From the NCBI GenBank assembly GCA_951799405.1, contig OX637345.1, positions 3,162,001 through 3,226,000 of the forward strand: 64,000 nucleotides of DNA, written 5' to 3'. Made by a program: the position numbers and the translations under genes. Source of the DNA: Agapetus fuscipes. Taxonomy: Eukaryota > Arthropoda > Insecta > Trichoptera > Glossosomatidae. The notes under the pieces were generated by a model. The model was not told where the DNA came from and did not search any database. It was given only the letters and a program-made list of their open reading frames with translations. Shown here piece after piece: positions 1 to 10,529 of the stretch. Position 1 is the stretch's first letter. Each line of letters begins with the position of its first letter.

Positions 1-192
1 TATAATTAATACAATAAGTATGCCTACAAGTAAGCAGGTTAGACACAAAAATACTTAAGCCAATATAATAAGCTAGATTTAACATGTTCTAACAGATAAG
101 CTTAGTAGTAAAGCATAAGATTAATTCTAAACATGGTAAATATGTACAATGGTAGAGATCTACTAACTCAGTAGACGAAATTAAATAGTAAT

Positions 193-2079
193 CTATTGTG
201 TCGGCAATGGGTAGAGTTTGACGACCGGACGTTTGTAAAAACCTTGCTCAGTCTTTACTGTGGCTACTCGAATCACGCCATCATCCCCAGGGAAAACTTT
301 GGTGATGATTCCCAGAGGCCAGGACAAAGGAGGAGCGTCCTCTTGCCCAATCAGTACAACAGTCCCTACCTGAATTGCATTAACATCGGTTTGCCATTTT
401 TGTCTGACCTGCAAAGTGTGCAGGTATTCTACCCTCCATCGCTTCCAGTAAGATGACACGATTTGATCTAGGAGATTTTTACGCTGAGTGAGATTAACTG
501 GTGTGTCAGGTAGCTCAGAAGCAGGCAGATGTTTTAAGTGAGTGGACATCAAGAAATGCGCAGGAGTTATAACTGTAATTCGAATTAATTTATTCCACGA
601 AGAAGTTCGTTGTGCTAAGTCATATAAAATCATAGAGTCGACATGTACTACAATGGCTGTCAGTACAGTTGCCTGTTCAGGAATTTCTAACGCATCGGAC
701 GAGGAGAATCTTTGAATCGGCCATTCATCCGAAGGGCGTTGAAGCCACAGTGGACCATTCCACCATAAACTATGAGAAATTAATTGAGATGGTAACATAC
801 CACGTGAAACACAATCGCTTGGGTTCTCGTCCCCTGAGATGTGATAAAAGTTCTGAGGGGGTAAATTCTCCTGACACTGAGTGACTCTATTTCCTACAAA
901 AATTGACCAACGATGTGGAGAAGAGCAAATCCAAGCCAACGCAATCGTTGAATCAGAAAAAGCATATACATCAGTTATATGAATCCGATCACGATACATC
1001 TCGGTCACAAGTTTTAACATCTTTGACAATAGAACAGCAGCGCACAACTCTAAACGTGCTAATTTCGTAATCTTGGTGGGAGATACCTTAGATTTTGAGC
1101 ACAACAACCTGACAGAAATATTTCCATCCATGTCAGTTGTATGTACATATATAACACAACCGTAACCATTCAGACTAGCATCACAAAAACCTACTAATAA
1201 TACTTTGGTTGAGCTAGTCACACCGATGTGCCTAGGAATTTTTAAAGTAGCGAGCAACGGAAGTTCTTGTGTTATACTCGAAAAACGTCGAATTATAGCA
1301 TCAGGCGGAGAGTCATCCCAACCGATATTGGCACGCCATAGCTCTTTGATGAGAAGCTTTGCAGCCAGTATAACTGGTGCGACTAAGCCCAAAACATCGA
1401 ACAAACGAGCTACAACTGACAAAATAGATCGCTTCGTGCATTTTTGCTGAGAGTCATTCGAAGTAAAGAAGAAATTATCCTTAACTGGATCCCAAGACAA
1501 CCCTAATACTTTTAGAGTTACGCCTTTATCATCATCAAATTTTATGGAACCTCTATGTGAGTTAGGAAGACCATCTAATAGATAAGATGAATTGCTTGAC
1601 CATTTTACCAGATCCATGCCACCATACTTGAACAAAGCTACGAGATCTTTTGCCAGAGAAACAGCCGAAGCCTCATCTGCCACAGACTGAACCAGGTCAT
1701 CCATATAAAACCTAGCTCCAGCTACTTTGGCGGCTTCCGGAAAACGTTCAGCAATGTCCGATGCTAACTGACGCACCGATCGCATGGCCAAGAAAGGACT
1801 ACACTTTAATCCAAATGGAACCCTATTAAATTGAAAGGTTCGAACTTTCTCCTTTTCAGAAAAACGAAATAATATTCTCAAATATCTACGGTGGTCAACA
1901 AATACACCAACCTGCAAATACATCTGCTGTACATCTGCTGTCATCGCGACAGGAAACAGCCTAAAATCTAATAAAAGGAGAAACAAATCAGCCTGTAAAT
2001 TTGGCCCAGAATGTAGTACATCATTGAGTGACAACCCAGTATGCGTTTTCGCACTAGCATCTAAAACAATGCGAGGCAT
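193..2079 (-). CDS. BEL/Pao LTR-retrotransposon pol fragment, integrase deleted
   Basis: This is an open 628-codon frame from a BEL/Pao element. It opens in the reverse transcriptase (RIVLDASAKT, residues 3-12; catalytic D49 in TADV; YMDD at 125-128). The Pao-type connection follows at about 180-290, then RNase H with acidic residues D300 (FCDAS), E344 and D377 (SDST). At about residue 501 (near base 575) it jumps straight into the C-terminal Pao domain (TPAHFL, 505-510; SYWKRW, 543-548; VLIGQE, 575-580) and ends PLPTQ. The integrase zinc finger and DDE core are missing, and no gag or protease is seen upstream, so this is a defective relic. The frame stays open across the join. No LTRs are recognised. 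It is antisense to the window and co-oriented with the calcium-channel gene whose intron probably holds it. Confidence 0.88.
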   Translation of the reverse strand: MPRIVLDASAKTHTGLSLNDVLHSGPNLQADLFLLLLDFRLFPVAMTADVQQMYLQVGVFVDHRRYLRILFRFSEKEKVRTFQFNRVPFGLKCSPFLAMRSVRQLASDIAERFPEAAKVAGARFYMDDLVQSVADEASAVSLAKDLVALFKYGGMDLVKWSSNSSYLLDGLPNSHRGSIKFDDDKGVTLKVLGLSWDPVKDNFFFTSNDSQQKCTKRSILSVVARLFDVLGLVAPVILAAKLLIKELWRANIGWDDSPPDAIIRRFSSITQELPLLATLKIPRHIGVTSSTKVLLVGFCDASLNGYGCVIYVHTTDMDGNISVRLLCSKSKVSPTKITKLARLELCAAVLLSKMLKLVTEMYRDRIHITDVYAFSDSTIALAWICSSPHRWSIFVGNRVTQCQENLPPQNFYHISGDENPSDCVSRGMLPSQLISHSLWWNGPLWLQRPSDEWPIQRFSSSDALEIPEQATVLTAIVVHVDSMILYDLAQRTSSWNKLIRITVITPAHFLMSTHLKHLPASELPDTPVNLTQRKNLLDQIVSSYWKRWRVEYLHTLQVRQKWQTDVNAIQVGTVVLIGQEDAPPLSWPLGIITKVFPGDDGVIRVATVKTEQGFYKRPVVKLYPLPTQ

Positions 2080-2214
2080 AGGTTAGGTTATATAGTTATA
2101 TATTATTAGATTATATGGAATTTTGAATAAGGCTACAATTATTTTAGATTCAATGCTCTTGCATTATAAGAACTCATTTTTTTATTCTATCGTACTGACG
2201 CTAACTAACGACGG

Positions 2215-2375
2215 CCCAGCATGTCCAAGCGGGGAGTGGAAAGACCCCAAATGAGGTGGCTGGACGACATCAAAGAAACTGCAGGCAGAGGATGGCTGAG
2301 CACAGCAGCCGATAGACAAACATGGAGAGGATCGGAGGAGTCCTACGTCCAGGAGTGGACTGAGAAAGACTGACG
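2215..2375 (+). mobile_element. LINE C-terminal coding fragment
   Basis: The plus strand reads RGVERPQMRWLDDIKETAG and continues to W-T-E-K-stop near 2373. This is the usual end of many RTE/CR1-type LINE proteins (GRPQMRWLDDI-like). Only the last 50 or so codons survive, as expected for a 5'-truncated insertion. Confidence 0.7.
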
Positions 2376-2399
2376 AGGAAGAAAAAGAAGGGAACCTAT

Positions 2400-2984
2400 T
2401 TCTCCTACAAAAGTGCATGCAAGAACGAATGCCTCATTTACGATATATAAGATATGGCTATTATAAAACTATTTAAATCTACGATGCATCTCATAATATG
2501 TCCACAGACTGTATGCAATAACAAGGACAACAATTCCATTTGATAGAAGGACTTATCTCGGCTTGTTTTTCATACATTTAAGCCCTTTTGTAATCTAAGT
2601 TGCAAAAGGGTAATTGGGGGTAAAGTTATGTCCAATTTGACAGCGTAGGTGGACCAAGGACTTGGAAATCTGCCAAGGTGTTTAACAGAAAGCACCATAC
2701 TTAACCCCTATCTCCAAATTATAACCATATTTTAAGCTGATGGTGTTTTCGGCATCCATTGTTGTCAACATTTATTGAAGATAATTTTTTAAACACCAAA
2801 TTACATATTGTTATTTTATCGAGGTTATTTAAAGTAAAAAAAAAACACATATTTGATTTGAGTAAAGTTTAAGGGTCTGTGTATTGACATTGTGAAGATT
2901 ATTTTTTATTTAATGATTTAAAAATAAAACACCAAGTTTTTCTTCACGAGAAGATTTATTTCCTCTGCCCACAAACAATCACGT
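2400..2984. other. Unassigned AT-rich stretch
   Basis: No coding frame or clear repeat is recognised here. A short sequence near 2590-2620 resembles part of the family A tail. Confidence 0.4.
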
Positions 2985-3262
2985 GATGATGATGATGAGT
3001 TGATGATTTCTTTATAGCGCCGTTTCGTGATGTAGTCACTCCAAGGGCGCTGGTGCAAACGATGACAGAAATTTGCTTGTCTTCAGTGCATTCCGGAACT
3101 TTCCATGGTCCTCTAGCTCTCTCACATGATGTGGCAGGTGGTTCCAGGCCAGAGGGCCAGCAATTGCAAATGCACGCTCTCCAAAAATTGTGTTAACTCT
3201 TCTTATAGGTTCTTCAATCCTTGATTTGGCTCCAGTCTCAGTTGAGCGCAGTGTAAGGCTTT
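2985..3262 (-). mobile_element. CR1/L2-like LINE 3' end
   Basis: On the minus strand this reads the C-terminal LINE motif (FGERAFAVAGPLAWNHLP-like, then a FRNALKTSKF-like stretch) and ends in a TCATCATCATCA microsatellite tail. It matches the 3' part of the longer copy at 10530-11213. Confidence 0.75.
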
Positions 3263-3712
3263 TTTTGGCGAGGGTGACGTGTAGTTCGCGCTTACAAATC
3301 GCTGCCTTAGTTCTTGTTTACCGTTTACGCCATTGAGAAAATGTAACATGAGCAATGTTTGCATGTGTACTGGACCAATGTGTCTTATGAAAACAGGAAA
3401 TTGATTTCAAAAATATTTAAAACAACTCTCACATTATCAAATTTTACGTTTTTTCGTAGCACAGATTGTGTAGAATTTGATTCTTAAGACAACTGCATTA
3501 AAAAGTCATATTTGACAGAATTAGTCTATACGGCAAACAAGAACTTGGGGAGCGGAATGTCTGCATACAAATAAAATCCAAACCTCAAATTAACATAAGC
3601 CCTACAACTTTTGCCGACCTTCCCTGACACAAGGGTGACATTGGTAAAGTTAATCATTGTTTACAGTATGGGTGGTCAGCGTCATACCAGCTTATACATA
3701 AGTCAAGGAATT
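3263..3712 (-). repeat. Family A copy split by MITE-F
   Basis: The minus-strand family A repeat ends at TAAGTCAAGGAA near 3712, and its left part stops at CGCTTACAAAT near 3299. The middle is displaced by the MITE at 3300-3554. Confidence 0.7.
3300..3554. mobile_element. MITE-F copy 1
   Basis: The element has inverted ends CGCTGCCTTAGTTCTTGTTT (left) and the complement of CGCTCCCCAAGTTC (right). It shares its interior with copies at 24393, 32029 and 60388. The flanks are AAAT and GAAT, compatible with a short NAAT duplication. Confidence 0.7.
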
Positions 3713-4331
3713 ATATTGATACAATTTAAAATAGTCAATTCCATTTTGCAAATACACGCACTTATTCTTGCAAAAAGATAAATACACAAACAAAATCAGA
3801 AACAGAAATTGAATTTTAAACCCTTTAAAAACTTCAACTGAAATGAATTCCGGGTCTTGAAGAGATAAATAAAACATACAAAAAACCGAACCACGCTAAT
3901 ATTTTATGCAAAAAACACGACGATAAAAATTATACCGCGCTTGTAAGATCATCTCGGTATAATTTTTGCGATATTGAAAAATCCAAGTCATTAAATTCGC
4001 TGGGCGTTTTCTTTTTTTTTATAATTTTCCACTTGAAGCCGCATAAATCCGGCATTAAAGATGCCCAACGGCGTCTTGGGCGAAACGTTAAAACCCAACG
4101 CAACGTGAAAATAATAGGGTGGGCTGTTTTTTTTTTGCGCTTTTTTTTTGCGAAATTAAAATCTTGAAAGTGTCACTTTTATGAGTGATGTAATGGTTTC
4201 ATTATGACCTCGCGGAAATTTTCATTTTTAAAAATTCTGAGCTTATCTGCGTTTTCTCCAAGTTAACAATATGTTAATATTTTACGTGTGTTATTTATAA
4301 ATATGTTTTTTTTTTAGTAATCCTTTGCGGT
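3713..4331. other. Unassigned stretch with one structured motif
   Basis: The region is AT-rich with no gene. At 4058-4090 there is a perfect six-pair stem (GCCCAA / TTGGGC) followed directly by GAAACGTT, discussed as a hammerhead-like core. Confidence 0.4.
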
Positions 4332-4392
4332 AGACTCATTAGATTTTAGAGACTCTAGAGGTCTATGACTCTTGAGTGCTGTTGTGGCGGTT
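4332..4392 (-). repeat. SINE B poly(A)-type tail fragment
   Basis: AGACTCTAGAGGTCTATGAC matches, on the minus strand, the last 60 bases of SINE B copies such as 48900-49225. Confidence 0.55.
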
Positions 4393-5656
4393 GATGTTTT
4401 TTTTTTTTTGTAACATAGATGTTTGGTGCGTAGTGTTTTATTGCTTTTTTTGAAACATAAAAAAAAATACATTTGATCTTCATTTTGAATAGACTAAGAT
4501 CAAATTGGGGTACATGTGATTCTATCGAAACGTATCTCGTGTACTGTACCCTAAGTGCGAGTTGCAAAACTTGAGTAATGTAAAGTTTACGGCAATTATT
4601 AAAGAGTGATTTCCCCCAAAATCTGCCGTGTTTTGGTTATTTCAACTTGAAATTTCTTCATCACTGCAACTCTTTTGCTAAGACCATAAAGTGTAAGAAA
4701 CAAATACGGCAGATTTTTGGAGAAATTCCTGTGATTTATTAATATTTTCCGTAAACTTTACTTTTCTCAAGTTTTGCAACTCGTTTTAAAGCAGAGCATA
4801 CACGGTCAATAATACTGACAGTATCGAAAAATATTGTCAGTAATACTGATCGTGTAATCCGAGGTATTGAAGTACTGAAGAGGGTACTGAAGATTGATGC
4901 TTCAATCCATTCATTCCTCAGTTCTGGTCGCCGAGTAGTGGGGATACTGACAGTAATAATGACCGTGTGGCCGGGTTTGCTTCATTCTTCAGTAATGAGG
5001 CGGGTTTAGGTTGTGAAAACACGTGCCATCTAATTGATGAAATCTTGGAGTTCGACGTTGGTTTGCTTTTTGTAGAGTTGCCGTTTATTTTCTCTGAAAA
5101 CGTGAAGCCTGCTTATTTTCTTACGAATTTAAGTTAAATTACGTTTTAAATTAAGTTAAATTAAGTTTAATTACGATAAATTTATCTTCCTCAGTTATTA
5201 AATTGTGCAAAAACTCGTGCATCCAAAGTAAGTACAAGATTATTTTTAAAATACTGTGAATTTAAACCTCTGGGTACCACGGTCCTCATGAAAGTCAAGT
5301 ACCACAGGGGTCCTTTTTGGACCCCAAATATTTTTTTCCATTTTAAATCTTGGGTTATTGAATAGGAAGTTGAAACTTGGTACTTTCACATGTTTTTGAA
5401 TGCTAATAATGAATTTTACCTTCAAGTTTACTCATCTTTTAACTTATGCCCAAAAATAAATAAAAGGTGCAACTTGTTTTTTCTTGTATTTTCTGAAGAA
5501 ACAATATTTTAAAACGGAGTTTACAAAGGTCATACAGCAGAGAAAGTTAAATTCTCGTAAAAGTGTTGGGTCCTAAAAGGACCCCATGGTACTCGGAGGG
5601 TTAATAACGAAAATATTAATCATAACTTCATTTACATTTTGTTAAATAATTTGCAG

Positions 5657-7586
5657 ATGGAGGATAATATGGACGAAGATCTTAAATTATTTATTCATAC
5701 TTTTGAATCCATGCCCGAATTGTGGAGCTCCACAGATCCAAATTACATGAAAAAAAATAAAAGGATGGAAGCCTTAAATAAATTATTGCCTTTGTACAAA
5801 AAAATAAAACCTAACGCGGAAATTTCCGATGTCAGGAAAAAAATAAATACATTAAGATCAAATTTTCGAAAAGAACTTAAGAAAATTGAATCTTCGAAAA
5901 GGTGAGAATATATACCAACATTTTGATTTTCTTAGTAAAATTTTATTTAGGCATTAGGTATAGTTGTTTTTATAATAATTATATAAAAAAGAAAATATGA
6001 AATGAATTTATTATGTTATTAAAGGTCTGGATGTGGTACCGAAGACATTTACACTCCGTCGTCATGGGTATTTTATGCTCTTCAATTTCTTGATAAAATC
6101 GAGCAGCCATTCGAAACCCACTCGTCGATTGATGTGGAAAACGAGGAAGAGGAACAGGTATGATTTTGATTGTTTGGTTTTTACCATAAATTTCAGTATT
6201 AAATTTTTTGAAATAAAAAATTAACATTTGCAAAAGTATTATGACAAATTATTATGTAAGATTAAAATATGTACAATATTTATCCCTTGTGGATTTTGCG
6301 TCGCTTGCATTCCTACTATGTTCTTCACGAAGACTAGCCCCTACATCTATGCTTTCAATTTCGTTTTGTGCACTAAAGTTTAGAGATTCCTTTTTTAAGT
6401 AATTATGCAGATAGCAGCATGCTAGTGTAATTTTTGTTGCTTTGTCAGGACCAAGATTTATTGGCTTTTGAAACACACCAAATCTTGATGCGAGAATGCC
6501 AAAGGCATTTTCGACTACACATCGAGCTGTGGACAGTCGTTTATTGAAAGTATCTTGCTCCTTTGTACATTTTTTTTGAGGGTATGGTTTCATAAGGTTG
6601 CAGTGCAAAGCAAAGGCCTCATCTGCCACAAAAACGTAAGGAAAATAATCCTCTGAACCTGGTAACTTTGTGGGAGGTGGAATATGCAATTGCTTTTTTA
6701 GAAACAAATCCCAAAATTTTGTATAAAAGAGGACCCCACCGTCGGAGATCCTACCATTAGCTCCTACATCCACCATTATAAATTCCTTATTTGCATTGAC
6801 CAATGCCATTAAAACAATGCTAAAGTGTCCTTTATAATTATAATACAGAGAGGAGGTATTAGCCGGTTTTTTTATGGCGATATGCTTTCCATCAAGAGCT
6901 CCGAGACAAGTAGGAAAGTGGCAGTTCTTGCTGAATTCTGCTGCAGTTAATAACCATTCCTCTTCTGTTAAGGGAAGCTGTAAAAAAAAAAAAAAATTTT
7001 TTAAATAATAATAAGATTGTTATTATTAGTAGTAATAAAAATTTGCTGTAATTAGTTACAAAGAATGTCAATCATTTTTAAAGCATGAAATATGAACATC
7101 GAGGAATTTTTTAACTCTTGTTTTATTTTTTAGGCTCAAGAAACTACAAACATAATTCCAGAGGACGATGTTATCACTCAGCCTTCGACTTCAATAAATT
7201 ACAACAGAAAATCCAAAAAACAAAAAAAATGTAATAAACAATCAGAGCTGCTGAATTTAGCGTGTGAGTACCTGACCAAGGAAAAAGAAGGAGATTACAA
7301 TCTTAACTTAGCGAAAGTTTGGGCTACAAAATTGCAAAATTTGGATGCGACCCAAAAAATACTTGCCGAAAAGGCCATAAACGACATTTTATTTGAGGCT
7401 ACAATGGGGAATCTGCATCACAACTCCGTTAAAATCAACGAGCCGCAATCTTCCTGCCTACGCTGCTCTGGTCACCTACAACAGCATGGTCCTCCCATCC
7501 CCAAAAATGTTTCCTTACCCCAAAATTATTCGCAAAACAAAGTGTTTTTGCCTATTAACACCCTTCCAAGAGATCTACAATTATGA
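5657..7586 (+). CDS. Harbinger-encoded MADF-domain DNA-binding protein (3 exons)
   Basis: This is the usual partner of insect Harbinger transposases; such MADF/Myb-like proteins are thought to bind the element ends and bring the transposase to them in the nucleus. Inferred exons are 5657-5901 (donor GTGAGA), 6025-6157 (acceptor AAAG, donor GTATGA) and 7134-7586 (acceptor TTTTTAG), giving 276 residues with reading phase kept at both joins. ATG 5657 directly follows TTTGCAG, so a 5' UTR intron is possible. MADF spans about residues 8-110 ([29 protein letters not shown]; then [14 protein letters not shown] across the join). A BESS-like helix lies near the C-terminus ([19 protein letters not shown]). 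After the BESS-like part, a second frame ending at 7656 (DDNGIS...KDYYHTFCE) looks as protein-like as the main frame, so a frameshift near 7440 is possible. Confidence 0.8.
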
Positions 7587-8150
7587 TCCAATCGATGATA
7601 ACGGCATTTCATCAAAAAATAACTTGAAGGACTACTATCATACATTTTGTGAATAAAATAAAATTTTGTAAAGTGTATAAATGCCTATACATACTAATAA
7701 AATATTTTACTAATTGAATTTTTTTGTTCAACTTACCTTGATATAATCTCGAAGCACATAGATGAGAGTTTCACATGTTTCAATTATCATTGAACTAATT
7801 GCTGCTGGGGAAATCAATGCTGAGAACTTGAGGTCAGCAAAATTTCTTCCTGTCGCCAGGTATCGCAAAGTAACAGCGAGTCGCTCTTTTGGACTGATAC
7901 TTTGTCTCATATTAGTGTCTTGCTTTTTAATATGAGGTGAAACCATGTCCAATAAAGTTAAAAACGTTGTTTCACTCATTCGAAAATAATTTTTGAAATC
8001 TGCAGGATTTTTAACTACTATTTCATTCAATAGGTTTAAATGGGTGTACCTGTCTCTTTCCAACAGCCAATCCTTAACCCATATTCTTCTTTTTTTTCTT
8101 TTCTTTACAACAGCAGAAGCTATAACTATTGCCAAACAGGCTCTATCCAT
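6252..8150 (-). CDS. PIF/Harbinger DDE transposase (2 exons)
   Basis: This enzyme cuts and pastes the element at TWA targets. Exon 1 is 8150-7737, ending at the donor CAAG/GTAAGT. Exon 2 is 6977-6252, starting after a T-rich tract and CAG. Joined in phase they give 379 residues, normal for the family. The N-terminal half (1-138) holds the helical region ([25 protein letters not shown]). The nuclease follows with D167 in GALDGKH, D217 in GRISDGG and E294 in [13 protein letters not shown], so the DDE triad is complete. It ends in an HNYL helix near 329 and a K/R-rich tail. ATG 8150 lies just inside the right terminus. Its intron encloses exon 3 of the MADF gene, and exon 2 lies inside the MADF gene's second intron. 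Confidence 0.92.
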
Positions 8151-8404
8151 GTTAAGTTATCTACTAAAGGATGGAAAGCGGGAACTGACGAATAATATTG
8201 ACAGTAATAATGACCGTGTGAATTAAACGAACATCAGTAATACTTTCAGTAATAATGATCGTGTAATCACAGAAAATACTGAAGAAGGGCACCTTCAGTA
8301 CTTTTATCAATACCTACTGTCAGTATTATTGACCGTGTATGCTCTGCTTAAGGGTACTGGTATAAGATATGGAATATATTTTAAAATAGATCTACCTTAT
8401 CAAT

Positions 8405-8590
8405 CATCTCTTCAGAATGAATCATGAAAGATTGGCACGCATGGTATCTAATGAGATGCCAATAGATAAATGCTCAATTGGAAGACCTCCTAAAATAGAA
8501 AAATGCTGGACGGGCATCCTCATATCAAGATCATCAAGAAACTTTATACTTCCAAGATCTGAAGTAGCTCATTGTTTAGCCTCTTATTCA
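8405..8590 (+). mobile_element. Possible LINE C-terminal fragment
   Basis: The plus strand reads MNHERLARMVSNEM then SIGRPPK, resembling the C-terminal GRP-rich end of RTE-type LINE proteins. It is short and decayed. Confidence 0.35.
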
Positions 8591-8781
8591 TAAAAATAGT
8601 AGCTTGTCTAAAAATGGTCTAAACTGGTTCGGATGCTGGAATCAGAAAGGATGGTAGGGAAGTGAGGAATCCTGGGCAAAAGTGGAGAGGACTACAACTC
8701 GCAGAAATCAAACACGATGTATTTCAACACGCCATTTATTTGGCTCACTGCCGCAAACACATGTTGACAGTAGGGCAGCCA

Positions 8782-9023
8782 GTACCCTTAGTACGAGTTG
8801 CAAAACTTGAGAAAAATAAAGTTTACGGAAAATATTAAAGACTGATTTCTCCCAAAATCTGCCGTTTTTGTTTCTGACACTTTATGGTCTTAGCAAAAGA
8901 GTTACAGTGATGAAAAAAATCAAGTTCAAACAAACAAAAACGGGAGATTTTAGGGGAAATCACTCTTTAATAATTGCCGTAAACTTAACATTACTCATGT
9001 TTTGCAACTCGTACTAAGGGTAC
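8782..9023. mobile_element. MITE-E copy 2 (full length)
   Basis: This 242-bp near-perfect palindrome has ends GTACCCTTAGTACGAGTTGC and its complement. The arms agree over about 85 bases, so the transcript or single strand could fold into one long hairpin. No coding capacity is seen. Confidence 0.75.
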
Positions 9024-9631
9024 TGAACACAAGAGAGTTTTACGACTAAAAAAATGACATAAGACGTCAGACAAGTCTTCTTCCACTTTTATCTTTTTAG
9101 TTGTTAGACAAAATGATATTAGACGTCAGAATTGTCTTCTTCTTCTTTTAATATTAGTTATCATATTAAATTCCGACCAGTAGCAGGGACAAATGGCTAA
9201 CAGAACAAGGCACTGCCTTAACAAGAGGCGACCAGCAGAATCAAATGTCACTGCCTTCGTTGTAAGACACTTATATCCTTTTTATTATATTTTCAACAAG
9301 ATAAAGAAATCGAAATAACGAAGAATATGAATACAAGGCATTTAAATTGATTTAAAAATCAAGTTTTTTTTTTTGTTATGACAATAATCCGATATCGATC
9401 GCTACGATGGCGACAAAATCTCTTCCAAGGGTAATACTCGAGCCATTTAGGCCGCCTTTGTGTGCGTGGATTGTGAGGATTTGCGAAAAAGCGGGGACTT
9501 GGAGATAGGAGTATCCGAGCAATGCTAGCAAGGGGTGGAAACGTGGTCGCTGGAAAACCACACAAGATTTTTTAAAGTTAACAGTTTGTGTTAAGGCTTT
9601 TTCGTGTTTCTTTAAGTGATTCGGTAGGTTT
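9024..9631. other. Unassigned stretch
   Basis: No gene or known repeat is recognised. A somewhat GC-richer patch at about 9400-9560 has no convincing coding signal. Confidence 0.4.
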
Positions 9632-9875
9632 ATCTATAATCTGTAATTTAAGTTGCAAAGATATTTTACATTGGAGATTCACATTAAATGCATTCTCACA
9701 AGCAGAGATGAATAAGTTCGTGATTGCACATGTCAAATGTGAGCCTACAACATAAAACCCCAAATCTCAAATGTACACACACCCTTCAACTCTTGTCAAC
9801 CTTCCCTGAAACAGAGGTGAACCATTTTTAACAGCATAGGTGATCAGCCTCATACCAACCTATAAGTCAGTGAAT
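9632..9875 (-). repeat. Family A copy
   Basis: It starts ATAATCTGTAATTTAAGTTG (complement of the tail) and ends ACCAACCTATAAGTCA. The length is close to full. Confidence 0.75.
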
Positions 9876-10257
9876 AAATTTATTTATAAATAAAATAAAT
9901 TATTCATTTTTAGCAGCAGATTAAGTACATTTATGTTTCTTAATGTGAATTGAATTTTATCCAATCTGATTTTGTAACCGTGTTTGAAGAATTGTTTAAG
10001 AAAACCGTCGTTAACCGCGTCGTCGATCAGATTTTCCGTTTCCTCTAGACCTCTAATGCCCCGTACAATCCGTTGGCAGTTTCTTTTGTCATACAAATGC
10101 GACTTGGTTTCGGAGTTTAGTCAGGCACTGGATCCCATCTGAACCTTCTTAAACCAGAGTGTACCTGGTCATGTCTGGGCTTGTAAAAATTTGGATAGAA
10201 AAATCAATAAGAGACGACAGGTGAGGATTTGACTTGATATAAAAGTAAGGCGAACTA

Positions 10258-10520
10258 TCTAATCTAAGTTGTAAAATATGTATATGTAACATTGGAGATT
10301 TACATTATATGCATTTTCACAAACAGGCACGAATAAGTTCCCGGTTAAACATGCCGCAGGTGGTCCTACAATATAAACCCCCGAATCTCAAATGAACATA
10401 CACCCGCAACTCCTGCCGACCTTCCCTGAAACAGGGGTGACAAAGTGAACCGTTTAACAAACCTATAATAATTTAAAATCTTAGTTGCAAAGATATATTG
10501 TCATTTAAGGCTTATATCAC
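10258..10520 (-). repeat. Family A copy plus a second tail fragment
   Basis: The first copy spans 10258-10465, with an internal deletion near its 5' end. A second tail (TTAGTTGCAAAGATATATTG) follows at about 10478-10520. Confidence 0.7.
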
Positions 10521-10529
10521 CACCTTAAA

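Larger units (their letters stand above)
4790..8348. mobile_element. Complete PIF/Harbinger DNA transposon
   Basis: This 3559-bp element has perfect inverted termini of about 30 bp, starting AGCAGAGCATACACGGTCAA at 4790 and ending in its complement at 8348. They are flanked by TAA at 4787-4789 and 8349-8351, the three-base duplication typical of PIF/Harbinger. Sub-terminal repeats of ACACGGTCAATAATACTGAC and ATTATTGACCGTGTGA occur inside both ends (near 4837-4860, 4950 and 8200-8290). It carries both genes of an autonomous element: a DDE transposase on the minus strand and a MADF-domain protein on the plus strand. Both can be spliced into open frames, so the copy may be young or still competent. 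Confidence 0.92.
4546..8356. mobile_element. MITE-E copy 1, split by the Harbinger insertion
   Basis: The left part 4546-4789 starts GTACCCTAAGTGCGAGTTGC and runs through the palindromic body to GTTTTGCAACTCG. The last bases (AAGGGTAC) resume at about 8350-8356, after the Harbinger element. Intact relatives lie at 8782-9023 and 24860-25100. Confidence 0.75.
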
